Part shown: positions 1 through 10,199 of the stretch, piece after piece
Layout: every line of letters starts with the position of its first letter
How positions within the stretch are numbered: the first letter of the stretch is position 1
Source: Alphaproteobacteria bacterium
GTDB lineage: Bacteria > Myxococcota_A > UBA796 > GCA-2862545
DNA: 64,000 nt
Assembly: GCA_020632915.1 (NCBI GenBank)
Contig: JACKEP010000006.1
Coordinates: 101,001 to 165,000, forward strand
Direction of reading: 5' to 3'
The notes under the pieces: model-generated
Database searches by the model: none
What the model was told of the DNA's origin: nothing
The model's input: the letters and a program-made list of their open reading frames with translations, nothing else
Translations under genes and position numbers: made by a program

Positions 1-254
1 GCGGCGTCGGTGTGCTGGCCCTTGGGGAAGCGCTCCAGGTAGGCGTCCCAGTCCTCGAGCTTGCCGCTGTCACGCGCCTTGGCGAGGTAGAGCTCCTCCA
101 GCCGCACCTGGGCACGGAACACGTTCGGCCCGGTGGTGTGATCGGCCAGGTAGGCCTCGTAGGCCGGGATGGTGTCCTCGCGCTGCACGGCGCCGAAGTC
201 GTCGCAGGCGAGGCCCGTGGCGAGCAGGAGGGACAGGCAGAGGACACGTCGCAT
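1..254 (-). CDS. Lipoprotein, probably TPR-like (3' end beyond window)
   Basis: Only the first 84 or so residues are present; the gene runs off the left edge. The N-terminus is a lipoprotein signal: two arginines, a leucine-rich core and a lipobox ending LATGLAC, with Cys17 as the lipidated residue. The mature part is charged and helical, with spacing typical of TPR scaffolds (AYEAYLADH, then VRLEELYLAKA, then WDAYLERFPKG). The ATG is followed directly by a good signal peptide. It is transcribed divergently from queE. The function is unknown; a helical-repeat periplasmic lipoprotein is the most that can be inferred. Confidence 0.7.
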   Translation of the reverse strand, partial: MRRVLCLSLLLATGLACDDFGAVQREDTIPAYEAYLADHTTGPNVFRAQVRLEELYLAKARDSGKLEDWDAYLERFPKGQHTDA

Positions 255-353
255 CGGCGCTCCGGGGGTGGCGAGCCGCATCGTCGCCGCTGACGCCGGG
301 CTGTGCAAGGGCCGGGTTCGCGGCCTGACCGGACCTTGGTTAGCTGGGCCTGG

Positions 354-1040
354 ATGAACACGCACCGCCAGCACGAACGCACCGTCGTCGACCGGGCCAC
401 CACGCTCCGGGTGTCGGAGATCTACGCCTCGGTCCAGGGCGAGTCCACCCACGCCGGCAAGCCCTGCACGTTCGTCCGGCTCACGGGCTGCAACCTGCGC
501 TGCACATGGTGCGACTCCCCGCACACGTTCACGGGGGGCGTCCATCGCGCGCTGGGCGACGTGCTCGACGAGGTGGCGGCGCTCGGCCTGCACACCGTCG
601 AGGTCACCGGCGGCGAGCCGCTCGTGCAGAAGGCGGCGATCCCGCTGCTGCGTGCCCTGGTCGACGCCGGCCACGAGGTCCTCCTCGAGACGTCGGGCAG
701 CCGGTCGATCGCCGACGTGCCCCCCGAGGTCCACGTCATCCTCGACCTGAAGTGCCCCGGCTCGGGCGAGGTCGAGGCCAACGACTGGTCGAACGTGGCG
801 CGGCTGCTGCCCCACCACGAGGTCAAGCTCGTGGTCGCCTCGCGCGACGACTACGTGTGGGCGCGCGACGTGATCGCGCGGCACGCCCTGCACACGCGGT
901 GCACGGTGCTGCTGAGCCCGGCGTGGGGCCTGGTCGATCCGCAGGCGCTCGTCGCCTGGATGGTCGCCGACCGCCTGCCGGCGCGCCTGAACCTGCAGCT
1001 GCACAAGTACGTCTGGACGCCCGACACCCTGGGCGTCTGA
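354..1040 (+). CDS. queE: 7-carboxy-7-deazaguanine synthase QueE (radical SAM)
   Basis: QueE converts 6-carboxytetrahydropterin to 7-carboxy-7-deazaguanine in the queuosine/preQ0 pathway, using a 4Fe-4S cluster and SAM. The 228-residue length fits the family. The N-terminal region SEIYASVQGES is the family hallmark. The cluster ligands are Cys46, Cys50 and Cys53 in CNLRCTWC (CX3CX2C). EVTGGEP near residue 85 is the SAM-binding GGE motif. I prefer this ATG because the in-frame GTG at 303 would add 17 residues of non-conserved sequence. The other pathway genes (queC, queD, queF) are not in the window, so it appears to be a stand-alone gene. Confidence 0.93.
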   Translation: MNTHRQHERTVVDRATTLRVSEIYASVQGESTHAGKPCTFVRLTGCNLRCTWCDSPHTFTGGVHRALGDVLDEVAALGLHTVEVTGGEPLVQKAAIPLLRALVDAGHEVLLETSGSRSIADVPPEVHVILDLKCPGSGEVEANDWSNVARLLPHHEVKLVVASRDDYVWARDVIARHALHTRCTVLLSPAWGLVDPQALVAWMVADRLPARLNLQLHKYVWTPDTLGV

Positions 1041-1074
1041 CCGTCCGTGGGAACCCGGGGGCCCTGAGCAGCGA

Positions 1075-1102
1075 CGGCGGGCCTCCTCGCGAAGACCCGC
1101 CG
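1075..1102. terminator. GC hairpin between convergent genes
   Basis: A 7-bp stem (CGGCGGG with CCCGCCG) with a 14-nt loop lies between the stops of queE and the facing reverse gene. There is no T-tract, so intrinsic termination is only plausible. Confidence 0.4.
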
Positions 1103-1143
1103 CCTGCGGTGGACGTCGGCCCCCCGGAGGGGAGGCGCGCGCC

Positions 1144-1914
1144 CTACGCGAGGGCTTCGCGGAAGTGGTGGGCGCGGTCCTCGACCACGTTCCAGAACTG
1201 CTTCCACGGACCGCGCGCCATGAGGTCGCCACCGAAGTAGATCGGCGGCTTCACGGGATCGTAGCCGCGCGGCAGGACGGTGAGCTCCTGGCGGCGGTTC
1301 TCGATGCGCTCACGGTGCTCTTCGAGGCGACGCACGGTGCCGTCGACCAACGTGTAGAAGCCGTCGATCAGCTCCTCGAGCTCGGCGCGGTCGAGCGTGG
1401 CCGTGGCCGCGTCGATCCAGGTGCCGCCGAAGATGGCGAGGAAGTGGCGGAAGGCGAGGTAGCCGCGGTTCATGAGCTCGCGGGCGATCGCCCACTCCTC
1501 GGCGGTGAGCTCGTCCTTGGACTGCATCAGGTGGTAGAGGCGGCCCAGGCGCAGCTCGGTGACGTACATCGCCTGGCGCATCAGCAGCATCACGTTGCGC
1601 GAGCCCTCGATGGACGGGCGCTGGGCGTGCCACTTGAGCTTCTTGATGTGGCGGTCCATGTACTTCTGCATGCCGCTCGAGATGGCGTGCTCGTCCTCGT
1701 AGGTGGTGACCTTGAGGCAGACCGGATCCGGCTCGGGGATGGGCTCGAGGAGGGCCTCGCCCTCGACGGAGCGCGGGATGTTCAGCCGATCGAAGAAGTC
1801 CGCGATGCGGTCGACGGGCTCCTCGGTGAACACCGACACGACCGTGGAGACGAACTCGACCTCGCTCTTCGCCGCCTGGCGGACCAGGCTCGAGATGGTG
1901 ACGGCTTTGGACAT
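1144..1914 (-). CDS. Conserved hypothetical soluble helical protein
   Basis: 256 residues with no signal peptide or membrane segment. The composition is helical and charged, with motifs such as KLKWHAQRPSIEGSRN, HLMQSKDELTAEEWAIAREL and YFGGDLMARGPW. The start is the ATG of MSKAVTISSLV, which has AGGAG about 9 nt upstream; the longer reading from 1980 lacks such support. A TTAGAT hexamer on the same strand about 65 nt upstream could be a -10 box. I do not recognise the family. The protein looks cytoplasmic and intact, and it is flanked by queE (convergent) and a forward gene pair (divergent). Confidence 0.75.
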   Translation of the reverse strand: MSKAVTISSLVRQAAKSEVEFVSTVVSVFTEEPVDRIADFFDRLNIPRSVEGEALLEPIPEPDPVCLKVTTYEDEHAISSGMQKYMDRHIKKLKWHAQRPSIEGSRNVMLLMRQAMYVTELRLGRLYHLMQSKDELTAEEWAIARELMNRGYLAFRHFLAIFGGTWIDAATATLDRAELEELIDGFYTLVDGTVRRLEEHRERIENRRQELTVLPRGYDPVKPPIYFGGDLMARGPWKQFWNVVEDRAHHFREALA

Positions 1915-2126
1915 GTGACAGGCTCCTGGTGGGGACCGCGCCCAGACCCGTGCGGACGGTCGCCCCGGCACCGGGCGCATCTAATGCGGGCGAGCAGGGC
2001 GATCAACCGGCGCGCGACGGGGTCCGGGCGACGTCCGCCGGCGCCCGGTCCGGGTGACAGGACGCCGTCGCGGGCGATACGGACGGGGTCTTCCGTCGGC
2101 GTCCCCGCCGGCCGCGCGAGGGTGCC

Positions 2127-3008
2127 GTGGCGCAGCCGCCATCGTCCGGGATCGAGCTCACCGTCACCGGCGTCGTGCCGGAGGGCGTGGTCGCCACCGC
2201 GGCTGCCGGCGGCGCGTGGGTGCTCCGACCGCGACCGGGGCCCGACACGCTGGGACCGTGGGCCACGGAGCTCGGCGTGGTGCATGTCGGGCCGTATCGA
2301 CCCACGGTGACCCTGTGGGAGGTGGTGACGGCCCACCCGGACGGCGTACCCGCGGACGCGGCCGTCGCGCTGCTGCTGCGGCTCGCGGCGGCCTCCGGCC
2401 TGGAGGCGGTCGACCCCGACGCCGTCCACGTCGACGCCGAGGGCCGGATCGTCGAGGCCGCGCCGTGTCTGTCCGGCCTCGATCGCGCCGCGCTCGTCGC
2501 GGCGCTGTTCCGCGGAGAGGTGCCCGCCGGCGAGCCTGGCGCCCTCGAGTCGGCGCTCGCTGCGGCGCCCGATGGCGCGACCGTCGGGCCGTTGCCAGGC
2601 GGCGCAGCCCCCGACCACGACGCCCTGCGCGCCGCGATCGCCCGCGCGATGCCCCAGGTGGCGGCCCACCCCCTCGCGGGCACCGTGCTGACGGTCGGGG
2701 CACCGCCGGTGCCGCGCGCAGCCCCCAAGGTGGTGGTGGCCCGTGTGGCCGCGCTCACGCTGGTGCTCGGGCTCGTGGCGGGGTGGGTGCTGGCGCGTCC
2801 GGCGCCCGCCACGGGTGGCGCTGCGCCGCAGGCCACGGTGCGGGTGTGGTGCGCCCCCGGCACGACGTCGTCCACCGGGGCATCCTCCCGGTGTACGCTG
2901 CAGGTGTGGGACGGTGTCCGGTGGCGCGTGGCCCAGGTGGACACGCACGCGACCGGGTTGTACGACTGTCGGGTCCGCGAGGGAGGGATCGCATGCGACG
3001 AGGGCTGA
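2127..3008 (+). CDS. Single-pass membrane protein with possible pseudokinase-like N-terminal region
   Basis: 293 residues with a GTG start. The Ala/Val-rich cytoplasmic part (1-205) is followed by one membrane helix (about 210-230, VVVARVAALTLVLGLVAGWVL) and a small C-terminal domain with four cysteines, probably periplasmic. The stretch DPDAVHVDAEGRIVEAAP near residue 100 has the spacing of the kinase catalytic loop to DFG region (xxxNxxxDxxGxxxxxDFG) but lacks the catalytic Asp and Asn and the DFG. Descent from a Ser/Thr kinase-like fold is therefore only a hypothesis. The gene overlaps the next forward gene by 16 nt, which indicates translational coupling and a shared function. Confidence 0.65.
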   Translation: MAQPPSSGIELTVTGVVPEGVVATAAAGGAWVLRPRPGPDTLGPWATELGVVHVGPYRPTVTLWEVVTAHPDGVPADAAVALLLRLAAASGLEAVDPDAVHVDAEGRIVEAAPCLSGLDRAALVAALFRGEVPAGEPGALESALAAAPDGATVGPLPGGAAPDHDALRAAIARAMPQVAAHPLAGTVLTVGAPPVPRAAPKVVVARVAALTLVLGLVAGWVLARPAPATGGAAPQATVRVWCAPGTTSSTGASSRCTLQVWDGVRWRVAQVDTHATGLYDCRVREGGIACDEG

Positions 3009-4486
3009 CCTGGGCTGCTGTGGCGGGCCTGCTCGCCGGGGCCATGCCGGCCTATGCCGAGCCCGTCACCGTCTGGCTGGAGGACGAGGTCCCCGACGAT
3101 CGGGCGATCGAGAAGGCCGACCTGCAGACGGGCGGCACGCTCCACCTCGACAGCACCGACGTGCAGTTCCCGCCCCAGCCGCTCACCGAGGAAGACGCCG
3201 CGGCCATCACGGCCGTGGGCGCCGCGGTCGAGGACGGCAAGGATCGCTGGGACGACTACGAGGTCGAGCAGTCGATCGCCGCCGAGATCCAGGATGCCGT
3301 CGATCACGTCGGCCTCGTGCGCGACGCCCGCGACCGCGACGACATCGTGCGCGCCCTGCTGTTCGAGGGCGCCGCGATCGCCCGTGGCTTCTCCGCCGTC
3401 GACCTCGGGGCCTCCGATCGCGCCGAGGCCTTCCGCTTCGGCGAAGGGCCCGGGGCGCTCCCCAAGGCGTGGGTGGATGCCTACGCGCTCAGCCACGAGC
3501 TGGCCGACCGCAGCGATCTCGTCGATGGCACCGGGTGGAACGACTACCAGCGCTTCGCCAAGGCGATCCAGGCGCTCGAGCCCGCCACGGTCTACGTCGA
3601 CGACGACGTCGGTGAGGTGTGGGTCGACGGCGTCAAGCTGGCCTCCGGCAACCGCGAGCTGCCGCCGGGCCGCCACTGGTTCCACACCGTCCGCGGCGGC
3701 GTCGTCCACGGCCGCCAGGTCGTCGATCTGGCCCCGGGCGCCGAGATCGTGCTGCCCCGCGCCGTCACCGACGAGGAGCTCGCCGCCGCCCACGAGCGGG
3801 TGGCCGCCGGCCGCCGCTCGGGCATGCCCGACGCCGTCGAGGACAGCCTGTCGCTCCTGCTCGCCCGCTACGGCGGCCCGATGTTCGTGGGCGCCCTCAA
3901 GGATGGAAAGCCCGTCCTCGTCTCCTACGACGACCGGGCCCAGCTCAAGGACACCACGCTCGTCACGGTGCAGCTGTTCGGCGAGGTCGGCGGCGGCGTG
4001 CTCGTCAGCCCGCTGTTCGAGCAGAACTACGACGACGGCAGCCCCGAGCCGTGGATGGTGGCTCCGGCGGCCTCCGGCGGCCTCGGCTTCGAGGTCGGCG
4101 TCTCCTACTTCCAGTTCGGTGGGGGCATCGACGCCTCGATCACCCCGGGCCGCACCATCAAGTTCGCCGACGGCAACGACGTCGAGAACGGCAGCGTGTC
4201 GGTGTTCCCGCAGCCGTGGGGCGGCATCGGCGCCTACTTCGTGCGTCCCACGAAGCCCACGCCGATCGCCGGCATCCTCGGCACGGTCACGTGGCTGTCG
4301 CCCGCCAACCTCGGCGTGGGCGGCCGGCTGATGATCGGCATCCCGGTCGACGACAAGCCCACGTGGGTGCGCATCTCGCTGGGCGCCAGCTACGGCCTGC
4401 CCGCCCAGTGGACCACGCCCGCGGGCACCACCACGGGGGCCACGATCTCGGGCTTCCTGCGCATCGGGCTCGGCAGCCGGGTCTGA
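2993..4486 (+). CDS. Secreted protein with PEGA-like segment and beta-rich C-terminus
   Basis: 497 residues. A signal peptide (MRRG, hydrophobic core, cut after AYA near residue 22) sends it to the periplasm or outer membrane. Residues 24-200 are acidic and helical. Residues around 201-245 (VWVDGVKL, then ELPPGRHWFHTVRGG) resemble a PEGA-type surface repeat. From about 310 onward the sequence alternates glycine and aromatic residues in beta-strand style (FGEVGGGVLVSPLF, GVSYFQFGGGIDASI, GRLMIGIPV) and ends in a short strand, compatible with an outer-membrane barrel or adhesin. The ATG lies inside the 3' end of the preceding membrane-protein gene, so the two are coupled. No specific function is assigned. 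Confidence 0.75.
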   Translation: MRRGLTWAAVAGLLAGAMPAYAEPVTVWLEDEVPDDRAIEKADLQTGGTLHLDSTDVQFPPQPLTEEDAAAITAVGAAVEDGKDRWDDYEVEQSIAAEIQDAVDHVGLVRDARDRDDIVRALLFEGAAIARGFSAVDLGASDRAEAFRFGEGPGALPKAWVDAYALSHELADRSDLVDGTGWNDYQRFAKAIQALEPATVYVDDDVGEVWVDGVKLASGNRELPPGRHWFHTVRGGVVHGRQVVDLAPGAEIVLPRAVTDEELAAAHERVAAGRRSGMPDAVEDSLSLLLARYGGPMFVGALKDGKPVLVSYDDRAQLKDTTLVTVQLFGEVGGGVLVSPLFEQNYDDGSPEPWMVAPAASGGLGFEVGVSYFQFGGGIDASITPGRTIKFADGNDVENGSVSVFPQPWGGIGAYFVRPTKPTPIAGILGTVTWLSPANLGVGGRLMIGIPVDDKPTWVRISLGASYGLPAQWTTPAGTTTGATISGFLRIGLGSRV

Positions 4487-4516
4487 GCGAACGTCCGGGG
4501 CTCACGCCGGCTGGCG

Positions 4517-5662
4517 TCATCCCGCGACGCAGCGCGCGTGCACCAGCCGCCGCACGATGGGCACCGTGGCGGCGAGCGCGTGCGCGTCGACGTACTCGTC
4601 GGCCTGGTGGGCGACGTCGATCGAGCCGGGACCGAACACGAGCGGCGCCGTGCCCATCCGGGCGAGGTGGCCGCCATCGGTGGCGAACGGCGCCACCTCG
4701 ACGCCGTCGACCGCGTCGGGGCGGAGCAGCGCGGCGAGCGGCGTGTGGGGCGGCGTGAGCAGCGCGGGCGTGACCGTGCCCAGGTGGGCGTGGACCTTGG
4801 CGCGGTCGTCGCCCAGGGCGGCGTCGAGGCGCTCCTGGAGCTCGGCGAACACCGCGGTGGCGTCCATCCCGGGCAGGGGGCGGTAGCCGAGGTCCACGCG
4901 GCAGGCGTCCGGCACGATGTTGATGGCGGTGCCCCCGTGGACCCTGGCCACGACGAGCGGTACCCACGGGTCGGCCATCGGCAGGTCGTCGCGTCGGCGT
5001 GCGCGCAGGTCTGTGGCGAGGGCGTCGACGACGGCGATCACCCGCGCCGCGGTGAGGATCGCGTTGTCGCCGAGCTGGGGGCGGCTGGAGTGGGCCGCGC
5101 GTCCCGTCACGTCGACGTGGACGGCCACGTGGCCCGGGTGCATCCGGAGCACGCGGAAGTCGGTGGGCTCGCCGATCAGGCAGGCCGTCGGCAGGGGACG
5201 GCCGGCGGTGTCCCAGGTGTCAGCGAGGTGGCCGGCGCCCACGCAGCCCACCTCCTCGTCGTGGGTCCAGACCAGCACGAGCTCGCGCGTGTAGTCGGAC
5301 GGGGCGAAGCCCTCGAGCGCGTGCAGCACGGCGGCGAGGAAGCCCTTCATGTCCGACGTGCCCCGCCCGACGAGGCGGTCGCCGCGGGCGGTGAGCACGA
5401 ACGGATCGCTGGTCCAGGGCTGACCGTCGACGGGGACGACGTCCATGTGCCCGGAGAGCACGAGGCCGTCGGTGCCGCGCGGCCCGATGCTCGCGACGAG
5501 GTTGCACTTGCCTGGCGACGGGGAGGCGAAGCGCTCCACGGTGAAGCCGAGCGCCTCCAGCCGGTGGGCGACGAACGCGACGAGCTCGGTGACCGGCCGG
5601 TCCGACACGGTGGGGAACGCGACGAGCGTGGCGAGATCGTCGAAGAGGGTCGGGGTGGGCAC
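4517..5662 (-). CDS. argE: M20 family deacylase, acetylornithine deacetylase-like
   Basis: A zinc peptidase-fold amidohydrolase of the ArgE/DapE/CPG2 (M20) family. ArgE removes acetate from N-acetylornithine in arginine synthesis. Metal and catalytic residues are in place: His72 and Asp74 in GHMDVVPVDG, Asp104 in GTSDMKG, and Glu136-Glu137 in THDEEVG. The 381-residue length and the Asp-Val-Val-Pro sequence fit ArgE well, though related deacylases cannot be excluded. The GTG start has GGAG 5 nt upstream; the longer frame to 5731 adds an unconserved leader. No other arginine genes are adjacent. It is divergent from the enoyl-CoA hydratase gene. Confidence 0.8.
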   Translation of the reverse strand: MPTPTLFDDLATLVAFPTVSDRPVTELVAFVAHRLEALGFTVERFASPSPGKCNLVASIGPRGTDGLVLSGHMDVVPVDGQPWTSDPFVLTARGDRLVGRGTSDMKGFLAAVLHALEGFAPSDYTRELVLVWTHDEEVGCVGAGHLADTWDTAGRPLPTACLIGEPTDFRVLRMHPGHVAVHVDVTGRAAHSSRPQLGDNAILTAARVIAVVDALATDLRARRRDDLPMADPWVPLVVARVHGGTAINIVPDACRVDLGYRPLPGMDATAVFAELQERLDAALGDDRAKVHAHLGTVTPALLTPPHTPLAALLRPDAVDGVEVAPFATDGGHLARMGTAPLVFGPGSIDVAHQADEYVDAHALAATVPIVRRLVHARCVAG

Positions 5663-5764
5663 GGCAGCTCCACGGTGGGTGGGGGCGTAACGCACGCCCC
5701 CGACGGGCGTCGTCGTCAGCCCGGAGGCCACCGGCTAGTCCACCGCCTGCCTGCGAGGTGTCCC

Positions 5765-6574
5765 GTGATCGATCCCGCTGCGTTCGCGACGCTGCACGTG
5801 TCCACCTCCCACCAGGGCGCGGTCGTCCATCTCGTGTTCGACCACGGCAAGGCCAACGAGATGGGCAGCGCGCAGCTGGCCGAGCTGGAGGCCCTGTCAG
5901 CGGCGCTGGCCCAGGACCCGCACGCCCGGGCGCTCGTCAGCCGCAGCACCAAGCGCTCGTCCAAGGGCACGCCGATCTTCGTGGCTGGCGCAGCGGTCAC
6001 CGAGCGGGTGGGCTGGGACGACGCGCGGGTCAAGGCGCACGTGCGCTGGCAGCGCTCCGTGCTCGGCGCCCTGGCGCGGGTGCCCGTCCTGCACGTGGTC
6101 GTGGCAGGCGGCGTGGCCTACGGCTGGGGCACCGAGTTCCTGCTCACCGGCGACTACCGGATCGCCACGCCCGAGGCACGGTTCGCGCTGCCCGAGACGG
6201 GGCTGGGTATCGTGCCCGGCGCCTGGGGCACGGCGCGGCTGGCCCGCGAGGTGGGCACGGCGCAGGCGCTGCGCCTGGGGATGACCGGGGAGGTGCTCGA
6301 CGCCGACGCGGCGGTCCGCATCGGCCTCGTGCAGGAGGTGTGCCCCGACGACGCGGCGGCGTGCGCCCGGGCGGAGGCGCTGGCCGTCCGCGTGATCGCC
6401 CGGTCGCCCACGGCGGTGGCCGCGTTCAAGGCCGCCGTGCGCGGCGACGGCGGGGAGGCCGCCGAGGCCGCCGCCTACGACCACTGCGTGGACAGCGGCG
6501 AGGCCGCCATCGGGCGGGCCCACTTCGACGCCATCGTGCGGGGGGGCACGGCACCCTGGGGCCCGCGGCGCTGA
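5765..6574 (+). CDS. Enoyl-CoA hydratase/isomerase family protein
   Basis: A 269-residue crotonase-fold protein. The two glutamates that act in crotonase can be matched: one in the GWGTEFLLTGD segment (oxyanion loop and first Glu) and one in ALPETGLGIVPG, followed by a GAWGTARL version of the usual GAGGTQRL. The N-terminal half carries an odd Ser/Lys/Arg-rich insertion (SRSTKRSSKGTP) just before the first substrate-binding loop. The likely role is hydration or isomerisation of an acyl-CoA; the substrate cannot be told from sequence. The GTG start has GAGG 6 nt upstream. It stands alone before glpD. Confidence 0.85.
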   Translation: MIDPAAFATLHVSTSHQGAVVHLVFDHGKANEMGSAQLAELEALSAALAQDPHARALVSRSTKRSSKGTPIFVAGAAVTERVGWDDARVKAHVRWQRSVLGALARVPVLHVVVAGGVAYGWGTEFLLTGDYRIATPEARFALPETGLGIVPGAWGTARLAREVGTAQALRLGMTGEVLDADAAVRIGLVQEVCPDDAAACARAEALAVRVIARSPTAVAAFKAAVRGDGGEAAEAAAYDHCVDSGEAAIGRAHFDAIVRGGTAPWGPRR

Positions 6575-6646
6575 CGCCACGGCCTGTCGCCGGCTCCAGA
6601 CGGAGGCCGTGCACGCGGTTACGCGGTCGGCTCGGTGGAGGCGCGC

Positions 6647-8374
<1,728 letters not shown>

Positions 8375-8383
8375 GCGCCGCCG

Positions 8384-8956
8384 TCAGCCGCCGGTGCCGA
8401 TGTCGCCCTGCAGGGCGGCGCAGGCCCCCTGGCTGGTGACGCCGACCGACAGACCGAACTGCGCGCGCACCGTGGTGGCCTCGTCGGGGCGACGTCCGCT
8501 GGCGTCGGTGGTCACGGTCATCGACTGGCTGACGGCGTAGTCGGTGAGGTCGACCTCCTCGAGGTCGAGGCGCACGAGCGTGCCCTGCAGGTTCGTGGCC
8601 GACGCGATGCGCACCTTCGGCAGGTCCGGCGCCTGCACGTAGACGTCGAGGCTGTCGAGGAACGACAGGTCGGCCCCCGGCGGGTCCGTGACCTCCAGGA
8701 AGAACTCCACCAGCCGCACGTCGACGATGTCGCCGGGCTCGACGCCCTGGTTGGCGAGCTCGGCGTCGTCGGTGACGTCGACGTTGCTGAGCGCGTCGAA
8801 GCCGAGATCCCCCACCAGCGTCTCCAGGATGGAAGCGGGCGGGATGGTGGCGGTGGCCTCCTGGTCGAGGCGGATGTGGGCAAGGGCCCCCTGGCAGGCG
8901 AGCGCCGCGACCAGGGCGACGCCCACGGCGGCAGTGCGGCGATCCGGTGCGAACAC
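8384..8956 (-). CDS. Secreted protein or lipoprotein of unknown function
   Basis: 190 residues. The N-terminus has basic residues, a hydrophobic stretch and VAALAC, so Cys21 may be lipidated; cleavage after ALA (ACQGALA) by signal peptidase I is an alternative. The mature domain is beta-rich with repeating Asp/Val patterns (SILETLVGDLGF, DIVDVRLVEFFLEVTDP, VRLDLEEVDLTDYAV) and ends Gly-Thr-Gly-Gly. The GTG start has a strong GGAGGGG just upstream; the 83 residues upstream in frame are low complexity and unlikely to be coding. It is divergent from the FHA regulator, with less than 160 bp between them. The function is unknown. Confidence 0.7.
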   Translation of the reverse strand: MFAPDRRTAAVGVALVAALACQGALAHIRLDQEATATIPPASILETLVGDLGFDALSNVDVTDDAELANQGVEPGDIVDVRLVEFFLEVTDPPGADLSFLDSLDVYVQAPDLPKVRIASATNLQGTLVRLDLEEVDLTDYAVSQSMTVTTDASGRRPDEATTVRAQFGLSVGVTSQGACAALQGDIGTGG

Positions 8957-9048
8957 GTCCCCTCCACGGATGCGGCCTCGTACGCCATCCTCGACGGCAC
9001 GACCACCGAGGGCGGGGGCGCTTGTGCGGTCTCGTGCGTGGGTCGTAC

Positions 9049-9077
9049 GCGACAGACCGGTCCCACCTGCGTACAAT
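9049..9077 (+). promoter_or_regulatory. Housekeeping-type promoter for the FHA gene
   Basis: GCGACA and TACAAT hexamers are separated by exactly 17 nt. The TACAAT is unusually AT-rich for this genome and lies 31 nt before the ATG of the FHA gene. Confidence 0.5.
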
Positions 9078-9107
9078 CGGGTTCCCTTTGGGTTGCGGAG
9101 GACCGGG

Positions 9108-10076
9108 ATGGCGGTGTTCGCGGAGCTGGAGATCGTCGGCGCTCCGGCCGAGTCCCCGCGGTGCGTCGTCGGCTCGGTCGCGTGCGTCGTCGGTCGGTCC
9201 GCCACGTGCGACTACGTGGTCGAGCGCAAGGCGGTCTCCCGGGAGCACGCCGCGTTCTGGGTGCAGGGCGACGCCGTGATGGTGCGCGACCTGCGCAGCC
9301 GCAACGGCACGTTCGTCAACGACAAGCGCATCGACGCCTCCCACATCGGCGACGGCGACATCGTGCGGCTCGGCAACGCGGTCACGTTCCGCATCCACGT
9401 CCGCTCCGTGCCCGCGGGCACCAAGGTGCACGAGCGCCTCGCCCTCGAGGACGTCGCCACCGGCCACCGCTTCCTGCTCGGCGCCTTGCCGGTGCGGGTG
9501 GGCTCCCACCCCGACTGCGCGGTGCGCCTCCCGGACGGCCCGGCCGTGCGCGGCGTGATCTCGTCGCCCCACCCGGGCGAGGCGTGGTTCGGCGTCGACG
9601 ACGACATGACCGAGATCGCGATCGGCGAGGCGTTCGACGTCGGCGGCCACGCGTTCCGCGTGGTCATCGTGCAGACCGATCCGGGCAGCACGATCTCCGA
9701 GGCGGCCTCGCCCTGGCCCTACCGGGTGCGCGCCACGCTCGATGCCGAAGGCGGTCCGCGCGCCGTCGTGGAGGACGCCCAGGAGGGCCGGCGCCACGAG
9801 CTCGTCGGCACCAACCGGGCGATCCTGCTCTACCTGCTCGCGCGCAAGTGGACGGCGGACGCGTCGCAGGAGGAGGTCGACTTCGACGAGGTCGGCTGGT
9901 GCGCCGACGACGATCTCGCCATGGGCCTGTGGGGTCGCGAGGGCGTCGGGCGTCCGATCAAGGTGCTCGTGTGCCGCCTGCGCGCCGAGCTGCGCGAGGC
10001 CGGGTTCGACCCGTGGTTCGTCGAGAAGCGCCGCGGGGCGCTGCGGATCCGCGCCCTGGAAGCCTCGGTGGAGTGA
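9108..10076 (+). CDS. FHA domain protein with C-terminal winged-helix-like domain
   Basis: 322 residues, soluble. Residues 5-95 are a clear FHA (phosphothreonine-binding) domain: GRSATCDYVV with Arg30, VSREHAAFW with Ser44 and His47, and SRNGTFVND with Asn66. A second, weaker FHA-like segment (VRVGSHPDCAVRLPDGP) spans about 120-190. The last 90 residues, ending RPIKVLVCRLRAEL then FVEKRRGALRI, match the recognition helix and wing pattern of OmpR-type winged helices. The expected role is a transcription regulator that reads Ser/Thr kinase signalling. No kinase is adjacent. The ATG is supported by GGAG about 8 nt upstream. Confidence 0.85.
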   Translation: MAVFAELEIVGAPAESPRCVVGSVACVVGRSATCDYVVERKAVSREHAAFWVQGDAVMVRDLRSRNGTFVNDKRIDASHIGDGDIVRLGNAVTFRIHVRSVPAGTKVHERLALEDVATGHRFLLGALPVRVGSHPDCAVRLPDGPAVRGVISSPHPGEAWFGVDDDMTEIAIGEAFDVGGHAFRVVIVQTDPGSTISEAASPWPYRVRATLDAEGGPRAVVEDAQEGRRHELVGTNRAILLYLLARKWTADASQEEVDFDEVGWCADDDLAMGLWGREGVGRPIKVLVCRLRAELREAGFDPWFVEKRRGALRIRALEASVE

Positions 10077-10199
10077 GGCCGACAGCCCGACCGCGCGCAG
10101 GCGGGGTCACGGCGATCGGTGTCAGGGCACGTCCATGGGTCGCCCGCTGACGGCTCGGGCGGCCGTGTTACGCGACCACGGCTCGCGCCGGGAGAGCCG

